Of a stretch of DNA of 64,000 nucleotides, positions 44,092-55,471 are shown piece by piece. The notes beneath the pieces were generated by a model that saw only the letters and a list, made by a program, of their open reading frames with translations, searched no databases and was not told the origin of the DNA. This DNA is from Ryuthela nishihirai (lineage: Eukaryota > Arthropoda > Arachnida > Araneae > Heptathelidae). The DNA lies in the NCBI GenBank assembly GCA_038380435.1, contig JAWZYU010000013.1, positions 7,526,401 to 7,590,400 on the forward strand. The letters are read 5' to 3'. How positions within the stretch are numbered: position 1 is the first letter of the stretch; every line of letters begins with the position of its first letter. A program made the position numbers and the translations under genes.

Positions 44092-44463
44092 TACCTCTGA
44101 ATGGCAGCTTTTTGCATGCAATGGGTTAAATGGCCAGATTAAAAGATCCCGAGACCTCAGAGAAGGTTTGGGGGAGGGGTCCCACTGGACAATTGTTGAG
44201 ACAGATAGTAGCCTCCCATCAAGGCCATCCAGCATGTTCTTTAACATGCAAAGAGTATGGATCTCCCATACGTGGGGCCACAACTTAATGTCCCATCCAA
44301 CAGACAGTGGCCTTTCCAAGCCCATTGGTGCCTCCTACTGAACAAGGGCAGGGCAGTGGGAAAAGCAAAGTGGAAAAGCAGTCTCAACTTTGGCCCTGGC
44401 AAGACTAAAGCCTGGGAACTACAGATTACAAGCCTGGCATCCTACCAGTTGAGCCACTCCCTC
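44092..44463 (-). mobile_element. SINE family M, copy 3
   Basis: ttgggttgctttacctctgaatgg, ttaacatgcaaagagtatgg, aacttaatgtcccatcc, and tRNA head ctaccagttgagccactccc. It abuts the truncated 5' side of the Penelope-like element. Confidence 0.88.
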
Positions 44464-44648
44464 CCTATAGATGATTAGCAATAAAAGTAATTCTAGAATA
44501 ACTTATTTCTAAAACATTACACTCTACTTGGACTCAATATACAGCTTAGTAACTCTAAGAGTAGCCAAAATATTCATCTGATTCATCATTGAGTTCAACA
44601 AAAGATTTCTGGATCTACTTAATCCAAAACATCTAGTCAGAGGATTTT

Positions 44649-44750
44649 GCACATCACACTATTTTTTTGAAGTACAAAATAAAAAAATAATGTGGTGCAA
44701 GTATTGTTAGTTTTGAATAAAAAATCAAAACTATCAATACTTGCGCCACA
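44649..44750. repeat. Two adjacent hairpins sharing a strand
   Basis: 44691-44750: tgtggtgcaagtattgttag pairs with ctatcaatacttgcgccaca around an 8-bp loop. 44649-44699: gcacatcacactattttttt pairs with aaaaaaataatgtggtgc. The segment 44682-44699 can pair with either side. Confidence 0.75.
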
Positions 44751-45153
44751 TATTGCAAAATATCCAGTGGCCATCATAAAGCACTAATGGTTTAAATCTA
44801 AACCAAATTCTGTCATTATCAAATGGCCAATGATGTTATAGCAATGCAGGTGCAAAAGAAATATTTAATTTCCTATTCATATTCCATTCATGGAATGTGA
44901 AGATGTGTGTAATAATTAATAAAATTAAGGTTTTTGCAGAATTTTCTTCGGCAAAACTAGATGAAGTAAAGGCCACAATTAGAGCACTCACTCAAGATTT
45001 AAATGACTTAAAAAAATAATTTAGAACTAAGGGAAGAACTGCATAAAATTCAAGATTAACTGAATGATCTACAGCAGCATTCAAGAGGGCAGAATTTAGA
45101 GATTGTTGGCAATCTGGTAGAGCCTATGAGGACATTCAAAATTGTGACAAAAA

Positions 45154-45550
45154 TTGCTGAAAAAATTGAAGTTGAATATAATAAGGAAGACACTAGATAT
45201 GAATCAGGTACCAATGATTAATAAAAATAAAATTAAACCGTTAATTCTGAAATTTAAAAGCAAAGAAATACATGATAAATGGATAAGCTATAATAAAGCT
45301 TCTAAATTTAGTATTAATTGTTCTGATATTGATGCAAAATCTAAAAAGTCTTCAGTGTACCTAAATGAACATTTGACCTCTATGATGAAGCAACTGTCGT
45401 ATAAAGCTAAATTTGGGGGGCAGAAAATCTGAGTTTAAATATACATGGGTTAATGATGGTAAAATATTTATTAGACGTAACGAAACAGTGAAAATATGGA
45501 GAGTTAGAAATGAGGATGACATAAATAATATTGTTCAATGTGGCTAGAAT
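45154..45550 (+). pseudogene. LINE ORF1-like fragment
   Basis: KIKPLILKFKSKEIHDKWIS and CSDIDAKSKKSSVYLNEHLT, then frame change and VNDGKIFIRRNETVKIWRV. The order (R.I.VKF....R...; I.EDLT; DGKIF.R....) is that of ORF1 proteins of CR1/jockey-type LINEs. A K/E-rich lead-in upstream (about 44935-45050) is heavily broken. Confidence 0.7.
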
Positions 45551-46020
45551 ATTAAACAAGTATATTTCTACTGAATATATATGTTTCATAACACTACTTT
45601 CGATGTCTTAAAGGTTTTTTTATCTTGATTGCAACAGTTAATCATTATATATACTTAATATTAATGTACAAAATATAAGATCTAAGTTTGAGTCTATTGA
45701 AGCAATTATGAATTATTTGAATTATCAAATTGATATTCTTATATTGACTGAGATATGGATAAATGAAGATGAGGTTTGCTTACGTAACTTAAACATATAA
45801 TAAATTTTACAAATGTAGACATTTACAACAAATCATATGGTATACTGTTTTTTGTTAAAAATAAATACAACTTTATTTTAAACAAAAATAATGATTTGGT
45901 GACTGCTGAATCACTTTATTTATTGTAGGCTGATTATGAAAATTGTCTATACGCAGTATATAGATCTCATCACACCAAAATAGTTTATAGAGGAATTAAA
46001 TGACTTTCAATTTAATTAAA

Positions 46021-46400
46021 TTTGGGTTGTTTTACCTCTGAGCGGCACTTTTTTGCACACCATGGGCTAAATGGCCAGGTCACATGGACCCCGAAGGCTC
46101 AGAAAAGGTTGGGGAAGGGGACCCACTAGAACAGCTGTTGGGAGACAGATGATAGCCTCCCATCAAGGCCGTTCAGCGTGTTCTTTAACGTGCACAGGGT
46201 ATGGCTCTCCCGCACACGGGGCCACGGCTTAACGTCCCATCCGACGGACGGCGGCCTTTCCAAGCCCATCGGTGTCCCCTACTGACCGTGGGCGGGGAAT
46301 TTTGCGGAGATAAATCTCAACGCTGACCCAGCTGGGACTCGAACCTGGGAACTACAGATTACGAGCCTGGCGCGCTACCGACTGAGCCACCCCCACCCCC
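46021..46400 (-). mobile_element. SINE family M, copy 4 (best preserved)
   Basis: Full length; tRNA head at the right (gcgcgctaccgactgagcca, ctgggactcgaacctggg), core gggacgttaagccgtgg and gtgcacgttaaagaac on minus. Target AATTTAATTAAA is duplicated at 46009-46020 and 46401-46412. Confidence 0.95.
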
Positions 46401-46820
46401 AATTTAATTAAAAATAATACAGTTATACTTACTGGTGATCTTAATATTGACCTTTTACTTAATAATGATTATGTCAACAGTTATTTGGATATGCTTTCTT
46501 CATATGGATTCCAACCATATTCAGATGCAATTACAAGACAGACTCAAACTAGTGTTTCATGTTTGGACCATGTATTTGTAAGACACACATATAATATTGA
46601 AGTGTGAATAGTTGTTATAAATACTGATATTGCTGATCATTACCCTGTAGGAATAAGAATTGATATATATGATCAAAAGAGCAACGAATGTAGTGAATAA
46701 AATAAATTTCGTAGCATTAAGGGAAAAACTAATAAATTGTAGATGGGAAGAACTTAAAAAAACTAATGATGTCAATTTGTGCTACAAATTGTTTATTGAT
46801 TAATTCTCTGAATTGGTGGA

Positions 46821-47097
46821 TTTGGGTTGTTCTCTGAGCGGCACTTTTTTGCACACCATGGGCTAAATGGCCAGGACACATGGACCCCAAAGTCTCAGAG
46901 AAGGTTGGGGGAGGGGATCCACTGGAACAGCTATTGGGAGACAGATGGTAGCCTCCCGTCAAGGCCATCCAGCATGTTCTTTAACGTGCACAGGGTATGG
47001 CTCTCCCGCACATGGGGCCATGGTTTAATGCAGACTTTTCAAGCCCCTTGGTGTCCCCTACTGTCCATGGGCAGGGTGGGGAATTTTGCGGAGATAA
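46821..47097 (-). mobile_element. SINE family M, copy 5, 5' truncated
   Basis: Lacks the tRNA head beyond ttttgcggagataa. Target TGAATTGGTGGA is duplicated at 46809-46820 and 47098-47109, so the truncation happened during insertion. About 40 bp of core are also missing (taatgcagacttttc). Confidence 0.95.
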
Positions 47098-47116
47098 TGA
47101 ATTGGTGGAAGATGCT

Positions 47117-47333
47117 AATAATAAAAATAAATAAATAAATACCCCCTCAAGCAGCTGCTTGCCACAGAGGTCTGACAGGAGCCTGTCAGTTTATAAGTCA
47201 GAGTAGAAGGCCTGAGAGGATGCCAGGACCTCAGCAGAAAAACGACACATACATCCATGCCTTACCCGGGGCTCAAACCCAGGTCCCTTAGATCAGTAGC
47301 CAAGCGTGCTAACCACTGTCTCTGCCAAGGGAC
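47117..47333 (-). mobile_element. SINE family T, copy 8
   Basis: aataaataaataaataccccc to caagcgtgctaaccact with most of the head; the outermost 5' bases are altered (gtctctgccaagggac). Only a few bases of LINE separate it from the preceding SINE. Confidence 0.9.
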
Positions 47334-49017
47334 AAAATACTATTAAAAAATCTAATAATAGAAAAAAAATCCATGGATAACAGATGATATCAAAAAAGAT
47401 ATTAAATTAAAAGATAAATTATATAAGAGGCATAAGAAATATCCTCACAATATTATACACGAAGATAATTACAAAATAGTTAAAAATAGACTTTGCTTTA
47501 TTGAAATATGCTAAAAAATAATTTTCGCAGGACACAATTCCTTAAACACAATGGTGACAGTAGAAAGCAATGGAAATTTATCAATAATTTAATAGATAAT
47601 AAAAAGGAATCTAAACCTGTCTTACCAAATTTTTCTAATCCTGATCCAATAGAAAGTAATAACTTTGCAAAAATTGCTAATGATTTTAATACATATTTTG
47701 TTCATATTCCAGAAAATGTTCAGTGGAAACCAAGTTAACTATAATTTAAATACTGTAAGTAATTATATTACTAGGAATTCAATTTTTTAACTCCAACTAC
47801 TGAAGAAGAGATTCAAGATATTGCAAATCATATTAAGGAAAATAATAGTGCAGGAGATGATGTTTTCACTCTAACAATTATAAAAAAAAAAGTTTTAATT
47901 ACAATGTTACACCATAGACATATATGTTTAATTTATCACTTGCAAGTAACATATTTCCTGATAGATTAAAAAAAGCAGTAATGATTCCTATTTACAAAAA
48001 AGGAAACAAAAATACTCTTTCAAAATTATAGACCTATATCTATTATTCCGCTCTTTGGAAACATTTTGGAAAAACTTCTAAAAAAATGACTGAATAGTTA
48101 TCTAGTTAGTAATGCTTTCTATTCTGATAAAACAATTTGGGTTCAGAAAGAATAAAAGTACGGAAGATGCTATGATAAGCTACACTTTTTTTAGATTAAA
48201 AAAATAAGGATTTGATACTGTTTCCCCCATCAGATTTTATTACATAAATTGGAATGTATTGGATTCAGAGGCATTGCTCTCAAATGGTTTTCTAGTTATT
48301 TATGCAATAGAATACAATCTGTGAAGATTAATGGAACTTTTAGCTCTGAATTGGAAATGAAACAGGGAGTCCCTCAGGGCTCTGTCTCAGGGCCAATTCT
48401 CTTTTTAATTTTTATCAATGATTTCTGCTCTTTAAAAATCAATGGTAAGATTAACAGTTTCATGATATTGCTATTATATTTACAGCAGAAACTCTTGTTG
48501 ACCTACAAAGTATAATAAATAATGATTTAACGGATATTGTAAAATGGTTTAAAATAAATAAGCTAACTCTAAATTTATTTAAAACGAAATATATATTGTA
48601 CACTCTAAAAAATAAATTTGATATTGTAGATAATTTAGCAGTTAAAATCCATGAAACTAATTGTGATATTAATGAGGGCTGTTGCTGTGTGTATATTGTT
48701 AGAGTGGATGAAATAAAGTATTTAGGAATAACAATTGATCAAAATCTGAATTGGAGGCCACATGTTCAAAAGTTAATCAAAAAACTTAGAGCAATGTTGT
48801 GTAAAGTGTACTACTTAAAAAAATTGTGAATCACCAAATGTTGGTAACAATTTATTATTCTTGGATTCATTCTGCAGTATGAGCTACTGTACTATGGTGG
48901 TACTTATAGGTCAACCCAGAAACCACTGACTGCCCTTCAAAATAAAATTATTAAAAAGATAACTGATGGAAGTATTTGTCAAATTGGAAATAACACATTT
49001 CAAACTTTGAAACTGCA

Positions 49018-49140
49018 GCCCTTGTCACTTGTTTGTTTATAAACTGATGATTTATATTTTATAAGCCCTTGTCACTTGTTTGTTGTTACAGCCCTTGTCA
49101 CTTGTTTGTTTATAAACTGATGATTTATATTTTATAAGCA
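49018..49140 (+). repeat. Direct repeat near the LINE 3' end
   Basis: cagcccttgtcacttgtttg with tataaactgatgatttatat occurs at about 49018-49065 and 49088-49138, with a third partial unit between. Period near 70 bp. Confidence 0.8.
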
Positions 49141-49150
49141 TAGTAATTAT

Positions 49151-49689
49151 TTTGAATTAAAAGTAGATAATGGTTCTCCAGCAAGACCTTTCAATCCCTT
49201 ATTAATAAAAAATGGGGAAATGTCCCCAAGAACCTGATCATTCATAGAGTGGATGACTAGGAACCTCGGGGACGAAGGAAGACACGAAGATGACGGCAAT
49301 GATGACAAAGAAGACACTGAAGACGCATGCTCATGCTGAGCTCTTTTAGCTGCATTCGCCTATAAATTTTCATTTTTGGGACTTGTGTTTGGGTATTAAG
49401 ATTTAATGCTCATTGTCTCCACCCACCACTGAGTCCAACAAGGGGACACCCAAACAAGTACCAGGGTAATACTGTGTGAGTATTTTACCAGGTGGGTACC
49501 CAGGTAAAATACCCACACAGCCAGTGTGCCAAGCCCTCATAACTAAAGAAAAGGAAAAGGAAAAATGTGAGAAACTCACCCGAGTCTTTACAAAACAAGT
49601 GAAAAAAATAATAAAGTATGAGGAAAGAACCAGCCTCACAAAAGAAATAAAACTAGAAAATTAAGTGTAAGGAAGCTTGTAAACTGTTG
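49151..49689. other. GC-richer sequence leading into repeat E
   Basis: Includes a 20-bp inverted word (gtattttaccaggtgggtac / gtacccaggtaaaatac, about 49478-49511) and a lysine-rich 62-codon frame (49476-49664). Probably the outer part of the same element as repeat E; no function assigned. Confidence 0.4.
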
Positions 49690-50100
49690 TCCAGACATGG
49701 ACAAGGTTACTCACCGTTCTGCATGGTTGACCCTAGCAGAATCTGCCCACCAGCCGATTGATCGTGAGGGGCTCTCTCCAGGACCTCCCATTTACCTGAA
49801 GCAGAGGCCAAAGCAGTGTATAGCAGCAGCCCCTGAATTCGCTGTCCAGCCCCGTGACCGACAGGCTCCCCAATGACAAAACGGCCAAAGGGGACCCCAC
49901 TAGTCATGAGCTGGGGAGACAAGACTGGGACCCCCAAGCAACTGCCAGGATCCTTCTTTCCAGGGACACGGGTCTCCATGCACGTCAAACACAAGGGCGA
50001 GCGTTCAGGACCCTGTGAAGGTACATGAGCCAGCAGAACCTTCACGGGGTGGTCCCCTCACCACAGATAAGAGCTTGCATCAAGGGGAACACCACTGGTG
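49690..50100 (-). repeat. GC-richer dispersed repeat E, copy 2
   Basis: Pairs with 23035-23465. On minus it carries an open frame of 112 codons (50045-49707), but the other copy does not keep that frame, so I do not call a gene. Confidence 0.6.
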
Positions 50101-50286
50101 AAGGAAAAAACTAAAGTATTTTTCTGAATGAAATGTATTGTATGCTCCAAAGTATGTTAATAATTACTTTGCCAAATAGCTGAAAAGTTGGGTGCCAGGC
50201 AGTTAATCTTACCAAGAAACTAAACAAGGGTTCTTCATTTTAAAGAGTCTTATGCAAAAAAGAACTTAAATTTAGAGATTGTCCAA

Positions 50287-50380
50287 TTAACCCCTTACCT
50301 ATGATGGCTCCACTGTTGGAGTTGAACATTTGTATTGTGTGGCATGGTGCAAATATCAAGACTTGTACAGAAGGGGTTAA
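50287..50380. mobile_element. piggyBac-type MITE 1
   Basis: TTAA at 50287-50290 and 50377-50380; ends CCCCTT and AAGGGG; interior 86 bp with no coding. Confidence 0.6.
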
Positions 50381-50605
50381 AGTTTAATCAAATATTTAAA
50401 CAATCTGAACAAGAGAGAAAAAATCGAATGACAAAATCATTTTCATAAAACAAAAGAAGTATAATGAATTCTAGATTCACCAATAAATACTTGCACAAAA
50501 ACACTGTGATTACAAGTCACTCTTCTCCACACCTCCAACAAGCTAACTCCTCACCTACACTCAACAACTTCTACTCCTACTTCTATACTAACTATAATCC
50601 TCTAA

Positions 50606-50635
50606 CTAATGGTTGTAACTCCTTACAACCATTAG
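50606..50635. repeat. Small perfect hairpin
   Basis: ctaatggttgtaa and ttacaaccattag form a 13-bp perfect stem around ctcc. Confidence 0.8.
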
Positions 50636-50900
50636 TCCTAACTTAGCCACACCTGGCTCACTAATGTGGCATCTGCAACATCACTGAGGAAGCCATATTT
50701 GCATATAGTGATCAGGTGCTGAATATGATGTAAGTGGGTGTGACTCTTGCTTTGTGCAATTAGCGATTGTCAATCAAAACAAAGTAATGCAATCAGCAAA
50801 GCTATGAGCAGGGAGAATTAATGATTCAAAGTAAAGAAATGCCCCAAAATAATAATTATAATGTAAATAAATGAAAACTGGCTAAAGAAAAGTAAAAGTG

Positions 50901-51096
50901 AATAGGTGAACCATCATAACATGCCTTCTATTTATGTCTTTTTTTAAAGCTTCTAAACTTAGAAGCATAAGGATCTTAAATTTTAAGAAACTTTGTTTTG
51001 TAATAGGTGAACCATCATAACATGCCTTCTATTTGTGTCTTTTTTTAAAGCTTCTAAACCTCGAAGCATAAGGATCAACTTTTAAGAAACTTTTGT
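50901..51096 (+). repeat. Tandem duplication, period 101 bp
   Basis: aataggtgaaccatcataac begins both units (50901 and 51002), followed by catgccttctatttatgtct-like and agaagcataaggatc-like words. Few differences. Confidence 0.9.
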
Positions 51097-51595
51097 TTGT
51101 TTTGTATGATGAAAGGTATCCCTACAAAGACTTTCATTATACACAAGCAGTGCAAAGGATCTATACAATCTATGCAAATGTTTTTTTTTTCCTTCTCATC
51201 ACTGTTATATGTAAGACAACAAAATGTAACTTTCTATTTTAAATGACAATTATTTATTAGAGCAGTTTATGATTACGCAAGTTCTGCCATATGGTCTGAG
51301 TGCTTTTGTGTGGCTCTAATGGAGCCCCACACATTTTCAGAGACATATTTCAGGCAATAAAACTATGTTAGCCAATATTTTGATGACATTATAGGAAGAA
51401 TATAAAAAATTTTGAGAGATACATATATTGTTAAAGTATATTTTGGCATATGGATACAACTATTTAGACTCTGAAACTTTAACACTTCCTTTATGAGTGA
51501 TTATAGTCATTCTTCTAATGGTTAATACTGAAATGAAGTCAAATGTTCCTTTTAATATTGCCAAGATATTTAATCTTACTTCCATTACTGTAGAC

Positions 51596-52178
51596 CAGTG
51601 GTTCCCATTTGGTGGTTTGCAAACCCCTTGGAGTTTGCGCTAAAAATTCTGTAATGGTACCTTAAGCAGTATTGTCCAATTATGTTACAAATATATTTTT
51701 CCTCTCTGACAACAAGCATATGCATATTTGAAGCATTATAGGTTTGTTTCTGCAGCAATTCAAACTATCACGGACTATCACAAACATTCTGCAGAACAAA
51801 CCTTTGTTCAAATAAAAAAGTTTAACATCGAAATTAAGTTTATATATGATTATTATATTATGTTAAACATCTTACAAGTTGCAACTTATTTCATTAAAAA
51901 TGTTATTTATATTGAATATAATATATTCAACAAAATTTGTGCAATAGAGAAATTTAATATGAAGTCTTGCAGATATAAATTGTTTTATAATTGGTTTCAC
52001 AATATTATATTTAGACTAAATTTTAGAGGTTTCATAATGATAGTAAAATTTTATTTTTTATAATTATATAAAGTAAATTTCAATTTGGAACTTTTTTAAG
52101 TCATTATTACCCTGGGGGTTTGCAACACATTTTTTTGGTTGAAAGGGTTCGTGGAACAAAAAACGTTGGGAACCACTG
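51596..52178. mobile_element. hAT non-autonomous element
   Basis: Ends CAGTGGTTCCCA and TGGGAACCACTG; perfect 8-bp target duplication CTGTAGAC at 51588-51595 and 52179-52186. The empty site is visible in the opposite arm of P1 at about 53825-53845 (complement accatagaccattgg). 583 bp, no transposase; the 111-codon frame at 51728-52063 is A/T-driven. Confidence 0.95.
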
Positions 52179-53147
52179 CTGTAGACCATTTGGTATAGGG
52201 GTGAGACTTTGGGATTACTGTGTCCAACTTGCAGGTTTGGGCAGTATTGCCTTGCACTGGCTGCAGCTGTCGCTTGTTGTTGATGAGCCAGTGGTCATGC
52301 TGCTGTCACCTTCTTTGGGCATCTGTTTCTTGGCAACTATGGTTGCTATATGATTTTTTCACTTTTTTCTTAAAATAAAAAGTTCTCACTTAAATTTCTC
52401 AGATCTTCCATAATCATCCACATTATTATAGGTGCAGCTCTTAAATGAAGTGATCATGGTTCACAAATGAGACTATTATTTGTGACGATAGCCTACCACT
52501 TCATTGGGCGCTGGTGAACGATTTGTTTGTTTATAGGAGTTGGGTGGGGCTATTTTGTAACATGGGGGTTCTCTGCTTCTATCAGGATCAGCTGCAATGA
52601 GCATTTAAATATATTTATAAGCCAGAAACTCTAAAAGCAGAGATTGACTACATTTTTTGTACAGGAAGAGAAGCAGGATATACTAACAGGATTATCAATA
52701 AAGTTTACAGAAACACCGTAAATAAAATAGAAAACCAAAATGTTCAAGCAGAACCCATGTAAGAGTCCAAATTCACAACAGCAGTGAAATACTCGGCAGT
52801 CTCATTAGCAGTGTTCTTCCCTAAAAATATTTTGGCAAAAAATTTAAGTTAAAAATTCCTTGCAGGTCTCACCCAAACATATTAATAATGATTAAAGCAG
52901 ACTGCGATCCTATACCACACATGGAAAGCAGCAGTATATATGGTATCCCTTTGAAACCCCTTTCAGGAAATCAAATCCGACCTTATAAATTAGATGCACC
53001 ATTCAGACTCTAAAATAAAGAATCTATGAACACAAATTAGATTTACAAACTAAAAAACCCAGCACATAATTATTAAAATTAGAACTAAAGTAATTTAGTA
53101 ATAGAGTATCATTTAAAACATTCTGTTGACAAGAAATACTTGAAATA

Positions 53148-53236
53148 GTTGAAAAAAATTTTTTGTCCTGGGTAAATTGTCCGGCATGCTTCTTGAAGGC
53201 AAGGGTTAGAATCCCACCAGGACCATTTTTTTTCAA
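53148..53236. repeat. Hairpin with tRNA-like core in the centre of P1
   Basis: gttgaaaaaaattttttgtcctgg and ccaggaccattttttttcaac are inverted. The inside resembles a short tRNA: 7-bp stem GTCCTGG/CCAGGAC, then gggttagaatccc like a T arm. The D arm is weak and the whole is too short for a normal tRNA. Confidence 0.55.
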
Positions 53237-53993
53237 CTAATTATAGAACTAGAAGGAAAGGTTGAACCTCTTTTCAATAAAGCATGTCTTATTGCCACCC
53301 CCTCCACTAAAAGACAAATACTAACCAGAGAAATAATAGAAATTTACCACAATTGAGTAATTGTCTGCAACATAGATTCACCACTCCATCCAGCAGCATG
53401 GCAGTTGATCCAGCAAGAAGCAGAGACCCCCCCCCCCCCCACACACACACATTGAAAAATAGCACCACCCAACTCATATAAACAGATTGTATACCAGTGC
53501 CAAGCCCACTGGTGCACAGGCCCAATATAGGCTATAAGTTACAATAATAGTCACATTTGGGAACAGCAATCACTTCATTTAAGGATGCACCTATAATAAT
53601 GTGGACGATTATGGAAGACATAAAAAATTCAAGTCAAAACTCTAAACTTAAAGAAAAAAGCATAAAAGACCATGTAGAAACCATGACAAGATACAGATGC
53701 CCAAATGAAGTAACAATGCTGTGACCACTGGCTCATCAACAATGGGCAGCAGCCAAGGCCAATGCAAAGCAATGCTTCTCAAACCTGCAAATTGGACACA
53801 GTGACCCCAAAGTCTCACTCCCAAACCCAATGGTCTATGGTAACAAAAGTAAGATTAAATATTTCGGCAATATTAAAAGGAACATTTGACTTCACTTCAA
53901 TATTAACCATTAGAAGAATGACTATAATCACTCTTATAAGAAGTGTTAACAAGTTTAGTTTGAAGTTTCCAAGTCTAAATAGTTGTTGTATGC

Positions 53994-54758
53994 ATCATCA
54001 TCATCCTCAAGCAGCCATGGGCTATGGAGGTCCAACCAGACCGTGCAGTTTAATTCTCCAAGCATATCTGTACTGAGCTACATCTGCTGCATCCAGCCAC
54101 TGCACACCAATTCTAACAAGGTCATGTTTGACATTGTCCGCTCATCACATCCTAGGTCTCCCCCTCCTTCTGAGGCCTCTAGGCACACTGTTCATAACCC
54201 TATTCACCAATCTATAATTATTCATACGGGCAATATGGCCAAACCAACGGAGCTTCTCTCTGCACAATATGCTGCTTAAAGGAGGTTGCAAACTCCTTTG
54301 CCTAACCTCATCATTAGTTACAAAGTTGAACCACCTAATGCCCAAGATATTGTGTAAGCATCTGGAATCAAAAGCATCTAGTTTCCTGTTATCTTGTTTA
54401 CAAAGTGTCCAAGTTTCACTACCATAACTAACCCTAGAAAGAACCAAATTATTATACAGTCTAATTTTAGTCTTTAGTGTATACGCCTATTTCTCTACAC
54501 TCTCCATAAATTCTTAAAAGTCCCGGCAGCAATCCCTATTCATCTGTTAATCTCATGCCGCACATCACCAGTATCTGTTACATAGCTCCCAAGATAATCA
54601 AACTGTGACACCTGCTCAAGACTGCAACCATTCAGATTAACTGAATCACAACCTGCCTGACCAATTTTCATCACTTTAGTTTTCTCTCTGTTTATAACCA
54701 AACCTACTCTACTACCAGTCTCATCAACAGCTCGAATGAAAGAGTTCCTATAAGCCAA
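53994..54758 (-). mobile_element. RTE LINE copy R5, 5'-truncated
   Basis: Tail atcatcatcatcctcaag at the left, then the C-terminal region: YGSETWTLCKQDNRKL, ILGIRWFNFVTNDEV and RLRWFGH-like (here KLRWFGHIARM) at 54447-54145, and ETGSRVGLVINREKTKV at about 54720. Starts after the YADD box. Inserted in the right arm of P1. Confidence 0.92.
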
Positions 54759-54904
54759 AAATACCCTAATGATAAAATGTGTATGTATCTATCCCACTTT
54801 TTTTTTATACTGTTACTCAACATGGTGTCCCAAAAATATTGGCTAACATATGTTTAATTGCCTAAGATATTAAGGAAGATATCACTCTGAAGCTAATATC
54901 AATC

Positions 54905-55012
54905 AAGTTTAGAGGAAAAATTGTCTTGAGCAGGGTGGGATACAAACCCACGACCTTCTGATAACGTCAGGTGCTCTAAAGCACTGAGCTACCGGCTGCC
55001 TATCAAGATTAT
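54905..55012 (-). mobile_element. Family C tRNA-like repeat, inserted in P1 right arm
   Basis: gaggaaaaattgtcttgagc, gggtgggatacaaacccacg, gataacgtcaggtgctcta and actgagctaccggctgcc match the 14.1-kb units on minus. The left arm of P1 lacks it, so it arrived after the inverted repeat formed. Confidence 0.8.
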
Positions 55013-55471
55013 CTGAATATGTGTGGCTGCATTAGAGCTGCACAAAATCACTCTGACCATATGGCATAACTTGCCTAATCACAAGCAGCATTAATAAATA
55101 ATTGCCATTTAAAATAAAAGTTTAAATTTCATCTTCTTACAGATCTATATAAGACAGGGTAGTACAATATAATAGTGTATGTGATATGCACTGTGATATT
55201 TATTTACAATATTTAAACATATATGACATTTGCATATTAGGTTACACTAAAAAAGTCAACTTACAAAGCATAATTTACATGGAAAGGTCAAGTGTAAAAT
55301 AATTCAGTATGTCAGTGTGTGCATGAGATTTTGGGGAAAAAAAATTGAATCCTAATGATAATAAATTTTGTTTCAACAAATTAACTTCTTTTCAAATGCA
55401 ATACAAATTAAAAATACTTGCAATTTGTCTACATGATTTGAGTTCATAGTTCTGCTCTCTTGTCAACTTAC

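Larger units (their letters stand above)
45650..48830 (+). pseudogene. CR1-like LINE ORF2 (APE and RT), broken
   Basis: INVQNIRSKFESIEAIMNYL then IDILILTEIWINEDE starts the APE domain; VILTGDLNIDLLLNN and SVSCLDHVFV follow, with IADHYPVGIRI at its end. Linker FRRTQFLKHNGDSRKQWKFI; EEIQDIANHIKENNSAGDD; RT NYRPISIIPLFGNILEKLL, then KQGVPQGSVSGPILFLIFIN, with the following active-site YADD obscured (FMILLLYL region), and YLGITIDQNLNW. At least eight frame disruptions besides the three SINEs. Confidence 0.82.
44900..49150 (+). mobile_element. CR1-like LINE with three nested SINEs
   Basis: ORF1-like (45100-45550), endonuclease (45650-46700) and RT (47370-48830) follow in order. The SINEs at 46021-46400, 46821-47097 and about 47117-47333 interrupt the endonuclease C-terminus and linker. 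RT keeps QGVPQGSVSGPILFLIFIND and YLGITIDQNLNWRPH. No RNase H. The clade (CR1/L2/Daphne-type) is not certain. Confidence 0.82.
51190..55165. repeat. Giant inverted repeat P1
   Basis: Left arm about 51190-52610, right arm about 53390-55165, centre about 780 bp. Paired words along the arms: gttagccaatattttgatga / aaatattggctaacatatg; caactatttagac / ctaaatagttg; gagactttggg / ccaaagtctc; gatgagccagtgg / ccactggctcatc; gtttataggagttgggtgg / ccacccaactcatataaac. The left arm carries a hAT element (51596-52178); the right arm carries an RTE 3' end (53994-54758) and a family C repeat (54905-55012). Stripped of these, arms are about 830-900 bp. Confidence 0.85.

Noticed and set aside
49707..50045. 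112-codon frame in repeat E as a possible gene
   Set aside because: The related copy at 23035-23465 has the frame broken; no domain recognised.
53165..53225. Functional tRNA gene
   Set aside because: Only about 60 nt, weak D arm, no normal anticodon arm; the flanking inverted repeats explain it better as a hairpin repeat.
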